From an uncultured Veillonella sp. (GTDB lineage Bacteria; Bacillota; Negativicutes; Veillonellales; Veillonellaceae), in contig URQX01000001.1 of the NCBI GenBank assembly GCA_900550175.1, forward strand, positions 62,001-126,000: a stretch of 64,000 nt of DNA. The letters are read 5' to 3'. Position numbers and translations under genes: made by a program. This document shows positions 18,508 through 27,504 of this stretch, one piece after another (the first letter of the stretch is position 1; every line of letters starts with the position of its first letter). A model generated the notes under the pieces. The model was given only the letters and a program-made list of their open reading frames with translations. It was not told the origin of the DNA and searched no databases.

Positions 18508-18848
18508 ATAATTTTATACTCGCCTAAAAGAAACCGATGAGGTGGAGATAAAAATAGGAAATGCACTCACAGAGAGCGGGATTAGCTGAGAACCCGTAGT
18601 ACGCAGCTTATTAAATGGACCACCGAGGGCGCATGGAAAAGAATGAATTTCATTCCTAGTATGGTGCGACGTCACACGAGCGTTAGTCGTGAGGGATATG
18701 TTAGTATCCTGCGAAAGGGGAATGCGTTGCATTCAAACAAGGTGGTACCGCGATTTATAGCATAATACAAGTATTTTCTAATAATTGTATAAGAATAGAA
18801 CTATAGACTCGTCCTTGACGTTATATTGTCATGGGCGAGTTTTTTTAT
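18508..18848 (+). promoter_or_regulatory. T-box riboswitch, tryptophan-specific, with terminator
   Basis: The leader has the conserved T-box AAGGTGGTACCGCG at 18739-18752, stem I signatures (AGAGAGCGGG and AGTA) and a Rho-independent terminator at 18806-18847 (ACTCGTCC / GGGCGAGT plus seven T). The specifier is most likely TGG at 18616-18618, in the context AAATGGACC, flanked by GGTGG and CCACC that close the lower stem. Uncharged tRNA-Trp would bind and permit read-through into trpE. The specifier agrees with the downstream genes. Confidence 0.93.
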
Positions 18849-18873
18849 TGGCAAACGCCAGATGGAGGTTCTC

Positions 18874-20343
18874 ATGATTTTCCCTAGTCTTGACCGTGTG
18901 AAAGCTATCGCACCGGGCTACGATATCGTGCCTGTATATATGGAAATTTTATCCGACGTACGCACACCGATTAGTGTGTTGAAAGCATTAAAACAAGTGA
19001 GCAGTCATACGTACTTGCTTGAAAGTGCGGATAATAGTAATCATTGGGGCCGTTACTCCTTCTTGGGCTATGATCCTAAGATCGAGCTCTTCTGCAAAAA
19101 TCATACAATGACTATCAAAGATGGTACAACGCGTACTTTTGAGTGTTCTGACCCAGCTGCAGAGATTCGCAATATTTTGAGCCAATATAAAAGCCCTCGC
19201 TTAGAAGAGCTACCAACCTTCACAGGCGGCTTTGTAGGCTACTTCGCATATGAATACATTCGCTACATCGAGCCAACATTGGATTTCCCAACGCCAGATG
19301 ATAACTCTGCGATGGTAAACGATGTAGACCTTATGCTCTTTGATAAGGTAATCGCCTTTGACCATTATAAAAATAAAATCTACTTGATTGCTAACATCAG
19401 TACAAACGATTTAGAACGCAACTACAACAAGGCTGAGCTTGAACTTAAAGCACTAGCTGATCTTGTAGTAAATGGTAAAGAGGCGGACATTCCAAAAGGC
19501 ATCCTTAAAACAGAGTTTACCTCTGAGTTTACAAAGGATGAGTTTGAAGCAGTTGTTAAAAAGACACAGCACTACATTAAGGAAGGGGATATCTTCCAAT
19601 GTGTTGTATCTAATCGTCGTGAAGCTGAGTTTGAAGGTAGCTTGTTAAATGCATACCGAGTATTGCGTACATTGAACCCATCTCCATATATGTTCTACTT
19701 ATCTGGTGGCGATGTAGAGCTTACAGGTGCCTCTCCAGAAACATTGGTAAAATTAACAGATGGCAAAATGTATACCTTCCCAATTGCAGGGACTATGCGC
19801 CGCGGTAAAAACGAAGCAGAGGACCTCGCTATTGAAGAAAAACTCATTAATGACGAAAAAGAGTTGGCTGAACATAACATGCTCGTTGACCTTGGACGTA
19901 ACGACTTAGGTAAAATTTCTAAATTTAGTTCCGTAAAAGTAGAGGCGTTACACATGTTACAACGCTTCTCCCATGTTATTCACATTACATCTACTGTAAG
20001 CGGTGACATTCAAGACGGTAAAGATGCCCTCGATGCTATCGGTGCTACATTGCCAGCAGGTACTTTGTCCGGAGCTCCTAAAATTCGTGCCATCGAGATT
20101 TTACATGAACTAGAAAAAAGCCCACGCGGTGTATACGGCGGCGCTGTAGGTTATATCGATTTCTCCGGTAACATGGACGTATGTATCGGTATCCGCATGG
20201 CCATGAATAAAGGTGGCAAGGTTTACGTTCGAGCTGGCGCTGGTATTGTTCGCGATAGTGTTCCTGCAAGCGAATACAACGAAACCTTAATCAAAGGCCA
20301 ATCCATGATTTCCGCAATTACAGATGCACAGGAGGTAGAATAA
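18874..20343 (+). CDS. trpE: Anthranilate synthase component I
   Basis: A 489-aa enzyme that converts chorismate to anthranilate with TrpG supplying ammonia. The chorismate-binding domain motifs are GDIFQCVVSNR, ASPETLVK, PIAGTMRRGKNEAED, NDLGKISK and the C-terminal GAGIVRDSVPASEYNET. The feedback-type N-terminal motif LLESAD is present (LLES as in the Trp-sensitive enzymes). The frame opens upstream at 18826, inside the terminator hairpin; the ATG at 18874 with GGAGG before it is the real start. The stop overlaps the trpG start by one base. Confidence 0.96.
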   Translation: MIFPSLDRVKAIAPGYDIVPVYMEILSDVRTPISVLKALKQVSSHTYLLESADNSNHWGRYSFLGYDPKIELFCKNHTMTIKDGTTRTFECSDPAAEIRNILSQYKSPRLEELPTFTGGFVGYFAYEYIRYIEPTLDFPTPDDNSAMVNDVDLMLFDKVIAFDHYKNKIYLIANISTNDLERNYNKAELELKALADLVVNGKEADIPKGILKTEFTSEFTKDEFEAVVKKTQHYIKEGDIFQCVVSNRREAEFEGSLLNAYRVLRTLNPSPYMFYLSGGDVELTGASPETLVKLTDGKMYTFPIAGTMRRGKNEAEDLAIEEKLINDEKELAEHNMLVDLGRNDLGKISKFSSVKVEALHMLQRFSHVIHITSTVSGDIQDGKDALDAIGATLPAGTLSGAPKIRAIEILHELEKSPRGVYGGAVGYIDFSGNMDVCIGIRMAMNKGGKVYVRAGAGIVRDSVPASEYNETLIKGQSMISAITDAQEVE

Positions 20344-20909
20344 TGGTACTCCTTATAGATAATTACGATAGCTTCTCTTTTAATTTATACCAATTAGTAG
20401 GCTCTATCGATCCAGATATTAAAGTCATCCGTAGCGATGAATTAACAGTTGAAGAAATCCGCGCGTTGAAACCAGACTATGTGATACTTTCACCAGGCCC
20501 TGGCAGACCAGCTGATGCGGGCGTATACGAAGACCTATTGCGCGAATGCAAAGGCGAATTCCCAATCCTCGGCGTATGCCTTGGTCACCAAGCCATCGGT
20601 GAAGTATTTGGTGGCACCGTATCTTACGCAAAACAAGTGATGCACGGCAAACAAAGCGTAGCCAAACAAGTACACCCATCCAAAATCCTAAAAGGCGTAC
20701 CAGAACAATTTGAAGTAGCACGCTACCACTCCTTGGCGATTGTAGACGAAACTATACCGAGCGAGCTTATCGTCACATCCGTTACAGACGACGGCGAAGT
20801 AATGAGCGTAGAACACAAAGACTATCCAATCTACGGCGTGCAATTCCATCCGGAATCCATCATGACACCAAACGGGGAACAAATGATTCGCAATTTTTTA
20901 TCGAAGTAG
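20343..20909 (+). CDS. trpG: Anthranilate synthase component II (glutamine amidotransferase)
   Basis: A 188-aa class-I glutamine amidotransferase. The N-terminal LLIDNYDSFSFNLYQ, oxyanion strand SPGPGRP, nucleophile GVCLGHQAIGE and the C-terminal His-Glu pair in VQFHPESI are all present. It is not fused to trpD, unlike in some enterics. TAATG overlap with trpE implies translational coupling. It could also serve p-aminobenzoate synthesis if no pabA exists elsewhere (not visible). Confidence 0.95.
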   Translation: MVLLIDNYDSFSFNLYQLVGSIDPDIKVIRSDELTVEEIRALKPDYVILSPGPGRPADAGVYEDLLRECKGEFPILGVCLGHQAIGEVFGGTVSYAKQVMHGKQSVAKQVHPSKILKGVPEQFEVARYHSLAIVDETIPSELIVTSVTDDGEVMSVEHKDYPIYGVQFHPESIMTPNGEQMIRNFLSK

Positions 20910-20910
20910 C

Positions 20911-21335
20911 ACGGTGGACCGGTATTTGCTTTAAATACCTTAATAGTCGAGCTAGTGGCCCTAAAGCCTCCACTGGCCAGGTCTATCCCTTCGGGATAGG
21001 GCCAAAGTCGTTTTATGACCACCATCTCGACTAAACTTTACTTTAAATCCAAATCCGGTCCCATCACTACCATTAATAAAAAATTGCAAATCATTATAAG
21101 GGAAAAGAACGGCTACGCCGTTCTATCTTCCCACCTCTTATAAAGAAATGACCTGTGCGTTACTCCATATAATGCGCAGGATCATTTAAGAGATATTGAA
21201 TTGTTGTTCATTTTATTGTGCGTGTGACAGTGCGTAGGGCATAGGTCCACGTGAATCACATGTAGCATTAAAGCAGATATATGCCCTATTATCGTTGAAG
21301 CGAAGTAAAATGAACAACAAGTAAGGAGATATAAA
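20911..21335 (+). other. Highly structured trpG-trpD intergenic region
   Basis: This 426-bp gap is packed with complementary segments. GGACCGG (20916) can pair with CCGGTCC (21055) or the overlapping GGTATTT (20921) with AAATACC (20933). TAGTCGAG (20944) pairs with CTCGACTA (21026). CTATCCC (20983) pairs with GGGATAG (20993). TTATAAG (21094) pairs with CTTATAA (21137) around GAACGGC/GCCGTTC. AAATGA-CCTGTGCGTT (21146) pairs with AATGCGCAGG-A-TCATTT (21171). TTGTTGTTCATTTTA (21201) pairs with TAAAATGAACAACAA (21306) around TAGGGCATA/TATGCCCTA. The last arm ends just before the trpD Shine-Dalgarno site. No gene is seen. Confidence 0.7.
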
Positions 21336-22346
21336 ATGATTAAAGACGCATTATATGCAGTAACGCATGGTCAGGATTTATCCTACGACCTTGCTAAAGA
21401 TACAATGAACAAGATTATGAGCGGTGATGTAGCCGAGGTGCCTATGGCAGGTTTCTTGTGCGCTTTGGCGGCAAAAGGTCCTACTGTAGATGAGGTTACG
21501 GCTTTTGCTGAGGTTATGCGCGAGAAGGCTGGTTCTGTGCCTCATGAAGGTACTGTTGTGGAAATCGTAGGTACTGGCGGCGACGAAGCGAATACGTTCA
21601 ATATTTCTACTACTTCTGGTTTTATCATTTCTGCCGCAGGTATTCCTGTAGCAAAGCATGGTAACCGCAGTGTATCTAGTAAATGTGGCGCTGCTGACTT
21701 GATTGAAGCATTGGGCGCTAAGTTAGAGCTTAATGGTGAACAAAATGAGGCAGTCCTCAACAAAGCCAATATGTGCTTCATGTTTGCTCCTGTATATCAC
21801 CAAGCTATGAAATATGCTGGCCCTGTACGTAAAGCATTAGGTGTTCGTACAGTATTCAATATCCTCGGACCGTTGGCAAATCCAGCAGGTGCTACGGTTG
21901 AGTTGATGGGCGTTTACGATAAATCTTTAGTAGAACCATTGGCTCGCGTATTGGCTAACCTTGGTGTGAAACGCGGTACTGTGGTACACGGCTTCGATGG
22001 CCTTGATGAAATTACGGCTACCAACAAAACGTACGTATGCGAAATTAATAATGGTACTTTCACAAGCTACGAATTCGATCCTAAGGACTATGGTTTCGTA
22101 TACGCTGATAAAACTGAGCTTGAAGGTGGCGACGCTACAGTGAATGCTGAGATTACACGTCGCGTTCTCGGTGGTGAGCAAGGTGGTAAACGGACCGCAG
22201 TTCTCCTCAACGCTGGTATGGCGATTTACCTTGCAAAAGATGGCCTTACATTGGCGGAGGGTATTGAAGAGGCGAAAAACATGATCGACTCTGGCAAGGC
22301 CCTTGCTACAATGGAACAGTTTGTGAAAGCAACCCAAGAGGTATAA
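21336..22346 (+). CDS. trpD: Anthranilate phosphoribosyltransferase
   Basis: A 336-aa enzyme that joins anthranilate and PRPP. The PRPP-loop motif GTGGDEANTFNIST, the KHGNRSVSSKCGAADLIEALGA segment and GPLANPAG are diagnostic. The length is normal for the family. AAGGAG precedes the ATG, directly after the long inverted repeat that ends at 21320. trpCF follows with a 3-nt gap. Confidence 0.95.
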   Translation: MIKDALYAVTHGQDLSYDLAKDTMNKIMSGDVAEVPMAGFLCALAAKGPTVDEVTAFAEVMREKAGSVPHEGTVVEIVGTGGDEANTFNISTTSGFIISAAGIPVAKHGNRSVSSKCGAADLIEALGAKLELNGEQNEAVLNKANMCFMFAPVYHQAMKYAGPVRKALGVRTVFNILGPLANPAGATVELMGVYDKSLVEPLARVLANLGVKRGTVVHGFDGLDEITATNKTYVCEINNGTFTSYEFDPKDYGFVYADKTELEGGDATVNAEITRRVLGGEQGGKRTAVLLNAGMAIYLAKDGLTLAEGIEEAKNMIDSGKALATMEQFVKATQEV

Positions 22347-22349
22347 TCA

Positions 22350-23849
22350 TTGATTTTAGATAAGATTATAGAGGCTACCAAAATTCGGGTAGCCCAAGAA
22401 AAACAGGTGGAATCGCCTGAGGCTGTAAAAGCAGCGGCGTTGGCGTTACCATCGGATACAGGATTTCCTTTTGAAGCAGCCCTTCGTCAGCAAGACTTTA
22501 ACTTCATTTGTGAAGTAAAGAAGGCATCTCCATCTAAGGGAATCATTGCAGAGCACTTTCCCTATTTAGACATCGCCAAAGAATATGAGGTTGCTGGTGC
22601 AGCAGCCATCTCTGTTTTGACGGAGCCAGACTTCTTTAAAGGTGATAAGAAATACTTACAAGAAATTGCAAGTACTGTCAAAATCCCTGTCCTTCGTAAG
22701 GACTTCATCATCGATGAATACCAAATCTACCAAGCAAAGGTATGGGGTGCTAGTGCAATCCTCTTAATCTGTGCATGCCTCGATGTGTCAACATTGACCA
22801 AGTTCCGTGAGTTAGCGGACTCTCTTGGCTTGTCCTCTTTGGTAGAGGCTCATGACGAAAAAGAAGTGCAAATGGCTATTGATTGCGGTGCCCGTATTAT
22901 TGGTGTTAATAACCGTAATTTGAAAGACTTTACTGTAGATGTACAAAATAGTGTGCGCTTGCGCAATCTCGTTCAAGACGATGTGATTTTTGTATCTGAA
23001 AGCGGTCTAGAAACGCCAGAGGATATCCAAGTGTTGCGGGATAATAATATTGGAGTAGCCTTGATGGGTGAAACCTTCATGCGTTCTCCTAACAAGGTTG
23101 AAAAGTTAGCATATCTTTATGGTCCCACATACTACACGCCAAAGGTTAAGATGTGTGGCATCTCTAAAGTAGAAACAATTCCGGCTATTGTAGATGCAAA
23201 ACCAGACTATATGGGCCTTGTATTTGCACCGAGCAAACGGCAAGTGACGGTAGACCAAGCTAAAACATTAGTAGAAGAACTTCATAAACAATACGCAAAA
23301 ACATATGGTGTAGTTGAAGCGCCAATGAATGCTGAAACAGCACAAGATAGTAAGGAATTTGTCCAAGAAAATCCTAATTTTGAGAACATTAAAACGGTTG
23401 GCGTTTTCGTCAATGAAACTCTAGAAAACCTCGTTATGATTGCACAAAAAGCCCATCTTGATGCAGTGCAATTGCACGGCGATGAAGATGAAGCTTTCAT
23501 CCAAGCTTTCAAAGAGAAAACAGATGTAGAGGTTTGGAAGGCAGTTCAAATTCGTAGTGCTGCTGATGCGGAAAAATGGATCGATAGCAGTGCAGATATG
23601 CTGTTGTTTGATGCGTATCATAAGGATGAACGCGGCGGTACGGGCGAAGTGTTCGACTGGTCTTGCTTAGATGAGTTTGAACGTCCATTTATGCTCGCCG
23701 GCGGTATCGACAGTACTAACGTGGCGCGTGCTATTCGCACAGTTCGCCCTTACGGTATAGATATTAGTAGCGGTATTGAAACAGATGGCGTGAAGGACGA
23801 TGAGAAAATTAAAGCTTTCACCAACATTGTGAAAACAATAGCTCACTAA
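22350..23849 (+). CDS. trpCF: Fused indole-3-glycerol-phosphate synthase / phosphoribosylanthranilate isomerase
   Basis: A 499-aa bifunctional protein. The TrpC barrel occupies about residues 1-256 (CEVKKASPSKG at 54-64, VLRKDFIID at 114-122, SESGL at 216-220). The TrpF barrel follows from about 265 (KMCG at 267-270, QLHGDE at 374-379). Between GLVFAPSKRQ and IKTVGVFVN the TrpF half carries about 35 extra residues (around 312-346), charged and not part of the usual barrel. The start is TTG at 22350, three bases after the trpD stop, with a weak AGAGG site, so translational coupling to trpD is likely. Confidence 0.92.
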   Translation: MILDKIIEATKIRVAQEKQVESPEAVKAAALALPSDTGFPFEAALRQQDFNFICEVKKASPSKGIIAEHFPYLDIAKEYEVAGAAAISVLTEPDFFKGDKKYLQEIASTVKIPVLRKDFIIDEYQIYQAKVWGASAILLICACLDVSTLTKFRELADSLGLSSLVEAHDEKEVQMAIDCGARIIGVNNRNLKDFTVDVQNSVRLRNLVQDDVIFVSESGLETPEDIQVLRDNNIGVALMGETFMRSPNKVEKLAYLYGPTYYTPKVKMCGISKVETIPAIVDAKPDYMGLVFAPSKRQVTVDQAKTLVEELHKQYAKTYGVVEAPMNAETAQDSKEFVQENPNFENIKTVGVFVNETLENLVMIAQKAHLDAVQLHGDEDEAFIQAFKEKTDVEVWKAVQIRSAADAEKWIDSSADMLLFDAYHKDERGGTGEVFDWSCLDEFERPFMLAGGIDSTNVARAIRTVRPYGIDISSGIETDGVKDDEKIKAFTNIVKTIAH

Positions 23850-23987
23850 ATCACAAAAAATACATAAATCTAAGATATAATAATATTTTAGACACATCCG
23901 ATGGAATTCATCGATTGTTGAGATAGATGCCAATAGTAACGCTGTACAGGCGTGTTAGTAGGAATGGCATATGGAAAGGTAAGTTAT

Positions 23988-25181
23988 ATGAGTGAACAAA
24001 GACATGGTTATTTTGGCTCCTTCGGTGGCCAATTTATGCCAGAAACATTGATGAATGCAGTCATCGAATTGGAAGAGGCATACAACAAGTACAAAGATGA
24101 TCCTGATTTCGTACGCGAACTTGAGGATTTACATAAAAAATATACAGGCCGTCCATCCCTTTTATACTATGCAGAACGCATGACAAAGGACCTTGGGGGC
24201 GCTAAAATCTACTTAAAACGTGAAGATTTGAACCATACTGGTTCTCACAAATTGAATAACGTAATCGGTCAAATGTTATTGGCAAAACGGATGGGTAAAA
24301 CTCGCGTTATTGCTGAAACTGGTGCAGGTCAACACGGCGTGGCAACAGCTACTATCGCTGCGTTGATGGGCATAGAATGTGAAGTATACATGGGTGCAGA
24401 GGACTGTGAACGTCAAGCACTTAACGTATACCGCATGGAATTATTGGGTACTAAGGTACATCCTGTAACAACTGGTACAAGTACATTAAAAGATGCTGTA
24501 TCTGAAGCGATGCGCGAATGGACAAATCGCATGTCTGATACACACTATGTATTGGGTTCTGTTATGGGAGCGCATCCATTCCCGATGATCGTTCGTGATT
24601 TCCAATCTATCATCAGCCGCGAAGCGCGTGAGCAAATCCTTGAAGCAGAAGGCAAATTGCCAACAGCTGTTATGGCTTGCGTAGGCGGTGGCTCCAATGC
24701 GATGGGCATGTTCTATCACTTCATTCCTGATGAAGGGGTTCGCCTCATCGGTTGTGAAGCAGCTGGTCGTGGTGTTGATACAGAGGAACATGCAGCGACA
24801 ATTGCAAAAGGCTCTGTGGGTATCTTCCATGGTATGAAATCTTACTTCTGCCAAGACGAAGACGGTCAAATTGCTCCAGTATATTCTATCTCTGCAGGCC
24901 TTGATTACCCTGGCATCGGACCTGAACATGCGTACTTGCACGATAGTGGTCGTGCTGAATACGTGCCTGTAACAGATGATGAAGCAGTGGATGCATTCGA
25001 ATACTTGTCTCGTTTAGAAGGTATTATTCCAGCTATTGAAAGTGCTCATGCAGTGGCACATGCTCGTAAAATTGCTCCAACCATGAGCAAGGATGATATC
25101 ATTATTATTTGTTTATCTGGTCGCGGTGACAAAGACGTAGCGGCTATGGCGAAATATAGAGGGGTGGATCTTCATGAGTAA
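23988..25181 (+). CDS. trpB: Tryptophan synthase beta chain
   Basis: A 397-aa PLP enzyme condensing indole and serine. It has [14 protein letters not shown] at the start, the PLP lysine in HTGSHKLNN, the [11 protein letters not shown] motif and the glycine loop GGGSNAMG. The frame extends upstream to 23952, but the ATG at 23988 with GGAAAGG upstream fits TrpB1-type N-termini. A 138-bp gap separates it from trpCF, with no obvious terminator. Confidence 0.96.
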   Translation: MSEQRHGYFGSFGGQFMPETLMNAVIELEEAYNKYKDDPDFVRELEDLHKKYTGRPSLLYYAERMTKDLGGAKIYLKREDLNHTGSHKLNNVIGQMLLAKRMGKTRVIAETGAGQHGVATATIAALMGIECEVYMGAEDCERQALNVYRMELLGTKVHPVTTGTSTLKDAVSEAMREWTNRMSDTHYVLGSVMGAHPFPMIVRDFQSIISREAREQILEAEGKLPTAVMACVGGGSNAMGMFYHFIPDEGVRLIGCEAAGRGVDTEEHAATIAKGSVGIFHGMKSYFCQDEDGQIAPVYSISAGLDYPGIGPEHAYLHDSGRAEYVPVTDDEAVDAFEYLSRLEGIIPAIESAHAVAHARKIAPTMSKDDIIIICLSGRGDKDVAAMAKYRGVDLHE

Positions 25182-25965
25182 AATTAAAGACGCTTTCACA
25201 AAGGGCAAGGCATTCATCCCCTTCATCAGCGCTGGTGATCATGGCATCGAAAATACAGAACGTTATATTCGCGTCATGGTGAAAGCCGGCGCCGACATGG
25301 TGGAAATTGGTATTCCTTTCTCTGATCCAACAGCGGAAGGTCCAGTTATCCAGGAAGCGAGCACACGTGCATTATCTACAGGCGTAAAAATTCACGATAT
25401 CTTTGATATGGTGCGTCGTTTGCGCAGTGGTGATGATGCAGTGACAGTACCGCTCGTGTTCATGACCTACTTGAACCCTATCTATGTATTCGGCCGTGAA
25501 AAATTCTTTACCCTCTGCGAAGAGGTTGGTATCTCTGGTGTTATCGTGCCAGATATGCCCTTTGAAGAAAAAGGGGAACTCGCGAGTGTAGCTAATAAAC
25601 ATGGCGTTGAAGTGGTATCCTTAATTGCGCCAACATCCGAAAACCGCATCGAAATGATCGCAAAAGACGCGGAAGGCTTTGTGTACTGCGTATCCTCCCT
25701 CGGTGTTACAGGCATGCGTAGCGAAATCAAAACGGATATTAAATCCATCGTTGAGACGATTCGCAAATATACAGATATTCCTGTAGCCGTTGGTTTTGGT
25801 ATTTCTAAACCTGAACAAGCGGAAGCAATGGCTCGTGTATCTGATGGTGCTATCGTAGGCTCTGCTATCGTTAAAATCGTTGCAGAACATGGTGAACATG
25901 CAGACCAAGCATTATTTGACTACGTACAATCTATGAAACAAGCTGTACTAAAAGCTGACGCATAA
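25174..25965 (+). CDS. trpA: Tryptophan synthase alpha chain
   Basis: A 263-aa TIM-barrel partner of TrpB that cleaves indole-3-glycerol phosphate. The signature [17 protein letters not shown] contains the catalytic Glu and Asp. [13 protein letters not shown] and [10 protein letters not shown] form the phosphate site. It overlaps trpB by 8 bp and ends the operon. Its last codons run into a tandem 17-bp duplication. Confidence 0.96.
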   Translation: MSKIKDAFTKGKAFIPFISAGDHGIENTERYIRVMVKAGADMVEIGIPFSDPTAEGPVIQEASTRALSTGVKIHDIFDMVRRLRSGDDAVTVPLVFMTYLNPIYVFGREKFFTLCEEVGISGVIVPDMPFEEKGELASVANKHGVEVVSLIAPTSENRIEMIAKDAEGFVYCVSSLGVTGMRSEIKTDIKSIVETIRKYTDIPVAVGFGISKPEQAEAMARVSDGAIVGSAIVKIVAEHGEHADQALFDYVQSMKQAVLKADA

Positions 25966-25997
25966 TAACAGCTACCGCATAATAACAGCTACCGCAT
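25964..25997. repeat. Two tandem 17-bp repeats at the trpA stop codon
   Basis: AATAACAGCTACCGCAT occurs twice in tandem at 25964-25980 and 25981-25997. The sequence just before it, GCTGACGCATAATAA across the trpA stop, resembles the unit with one or two changes, so the array probably arose by slippage from the gene end. Confidence 0.85.
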
Positions 25998-26024
25998 AAT
26001 AAAATAGATAATACAATACATACT

Positions 26025-26060
26025 AAAAAGGACGTTATACATGTGTATAGCGTCCTTTTT
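26025..26060. terminator. Terminator of the trp operon, probably bidirectional
   Basis: AAAAAGGACG-(T)-TATAC pairs with GTATA-(G)-CGTCCTTTTT around a 4-nt loop. The A-rich left arm also gives a T-run on the minus strand, so it could end the small secreted-protein gene on that strand as well. Confidence 0.88.
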
Positions 26061-26120
26061 AGGTTAGTTAGTTTAGTTATGTGTTATATGACTGGATAAC
26101 CAGTTATGAAAGGGGAATGA

Positions 26121-26411
26121 TTAGCCGTTTGTAGATTCGGAACGTTGATGACGTTCACTGCGTTTTGCAGTGGCATTTTTGTCATGTTTTTCACGTTCAG
26201 AAATTTTGTGTTTTCTATGTTTCTTTTGATCTGGTTTGAACCATGGATGAGCACTGCTGTCCACTGTGCCATCATCGTTCTTTACCATGCGATGGTTTTC
26301 ACCAATTTGGAAGTGGTAATCTTTGGCTTGTGCTACATTGGCACCAATGCCTACTGTTAAGAATGCTGCCAAGCTGGCCATAGCTACTACTTTAGTCAAT
26401 TTAGCGTTCAT
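26121..26411 (-). CDS. Small secreted basic protein of unknown function
   Basis: A 96-aa precursor with a typical Sec signal peptide: a Lys at residues 4 and 7, a hydrophobic core, and an A-Q-A cleavage site near residue 30. The mature part of about 67 residues is very hydrophilic, rich in Lys, Arg, His, Glu and Ser, and looks disordered. The ATG has a clear GGAGAT site. I do not recognise the family. Its His content would permit metal binding, but nothing more can be said. Confidence 0.7.
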   Translation of the reverse strand: MNAKLTKVVAMASLAAFLTVGIGANVAQAKDYHFQIGENHRMVKNDDGTVDSSAHPWFKPDQKKHRKHKISEREKHDKNATAKRSERHQRSESTNG

Positions 26412-26577
26412 AATTATTATCTCCTATACAAACTTAATTGCACGAATTTTAGTTGTAAAAAATATATTATTAGTATAGGTAAAATTAATGAAGAAAAAAT
26501 GAAATGTAAGCCTTGGTAAAGCATAGTATAATAGTAATAGCTAAGTTTGTATCATATCTAAATATAGTAGGAGTTTT

Positions 26578-27501
26578 ATGAAACAGAGAGTATATGAAAT
26601 CCTCTATCGCGAGCTAGTAGAAAACTATGCAAATGGTAAAGGACGAACAACGACAGCCGACTTTTGGCTCACCATAAGCGCTATGACCTTTATATACGGT
26701 CTAGTTACATTTATAACAGGTCTTGCTACCTTCATACCTTATGGATTTCTATATGCCATATCCTTAGGGGGCGGCGTATTGACTGCATTGACGGTATTAT
26801 TAACATTGCCGACTATTATGCTAGTAGCAAGACGGTTGCGTGATTCTAATAATGATCCAACCTTGATGATTCTTGTCTTTGTTCCTATTTTAGGATGGTT
26901 GATTTTGTTGTACCTATTATGTAAACGGTCGCCTCCAACACAAGAAGTAAACGTAACTAATGAACAGATATCTGCAGAACCAAGTATAAAGGAAAAGAAA
27001 TCAATTTCGGGTGTCTTCATCGTGGCTATCCTTGTTTTAGGTTGGGTTGCTAGCAGTGTAGGGACATCTATGATGGGGCATAATTATATGGTAGAAGAAA
27101 CTGCCTTTGGGAACTTGGGGCAGGGGGCTTTCACCAAAAAAGCAAACCGTTTACTACGTAGTGATTCTGCTACAACAGAAGGATATCTAGTGGTGAAGGA
27201 ATATTACAAAGCACTGGCTAATGGCGATTATCATAGTGCGTATCGCGATTTGAGCAGTCGTGAAATGGAACGATACGGCACCTTTGATCTCTGGCAGCAA
27301 GCTAAGGTAAAGGAACAACGTTCTGCTGTAGAATCTATACGATTGGATTATGTATCCCAAGATGTTGATGATGATGTGACGGTGGATTATATCGGATATA
27401 GGGTAGACTTTGTGGATAAAAGCCAATCCATGTTAGTCCGTTTATATAATGTAGGTAACGGATGGAAAATCGTTGGTTTTGAAGAGTTTGAGGAGGACTA
27501 G
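26578..27501 (+). CDS. DUF805-like membrane protein with C-terminal extracytoplasmic domain
   Basis: A 307-aa protein. The N-terminal part, to about residue 125, is a divergent DUF805-type segment (FWLTISAMTF, then ARRLRDSNNDPTLMILVFVPILGWLILLYLLCKR). A further membrane helix lies near 142-162. The C-terminal part of about 110 residues (EGYLVVKEYYKALANGDYHSAYRDLS through the GWKIVGFEEF end) resembles an NTF2/DUF4878-type fold, which often occurs outside the membrane. It starts a run of four DUF805-type genes and is followed 3 bp later by the second. Function is unknown. Confidence 0.72.
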   Translation: MKQRVYEILYRELVENYANGKGRTTTADFWLTISAMTFIYGLVTFITGLATFIPYGFLYAISLGGGVLTALTVLLTLPTIMLVARRLRDSNNDPTLMILVFVPILGWLILLYLLCKRSPPTQEVNVTNEQISAEPSIKEKKSISGVFIVAILVLGWVASSVGTSMMGHNYMVEETAFGNLGQGAFTKKANRLLRSDSATTEGYLVVKEYYKALANGDYHSAYRDLSSREMERYGTFDLWQQAKVKEQRSAVESIRLDYVSQDVDDDVTVDYIGYRVDFVDKSQSMLVRLYNVGNGWKIVGFEEFEED

Positions 27502-27504
27502 GTC

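Noticed and set aside
18826..18873. Upstream extension of trpE (16 extra residues)
   Set aside because: The ATG at 18826 lies inside the T-box terminator hairpin and lacks an RBS; the ATG at 18874 has GGAGG.
20911..21065. Second T-box ahead of trpD
   Set aside because: GGTGGACC looks superficially like a T-box, but the full AGGGTGGTACCGCG consensus, stem I motifs and a terminator are missing.
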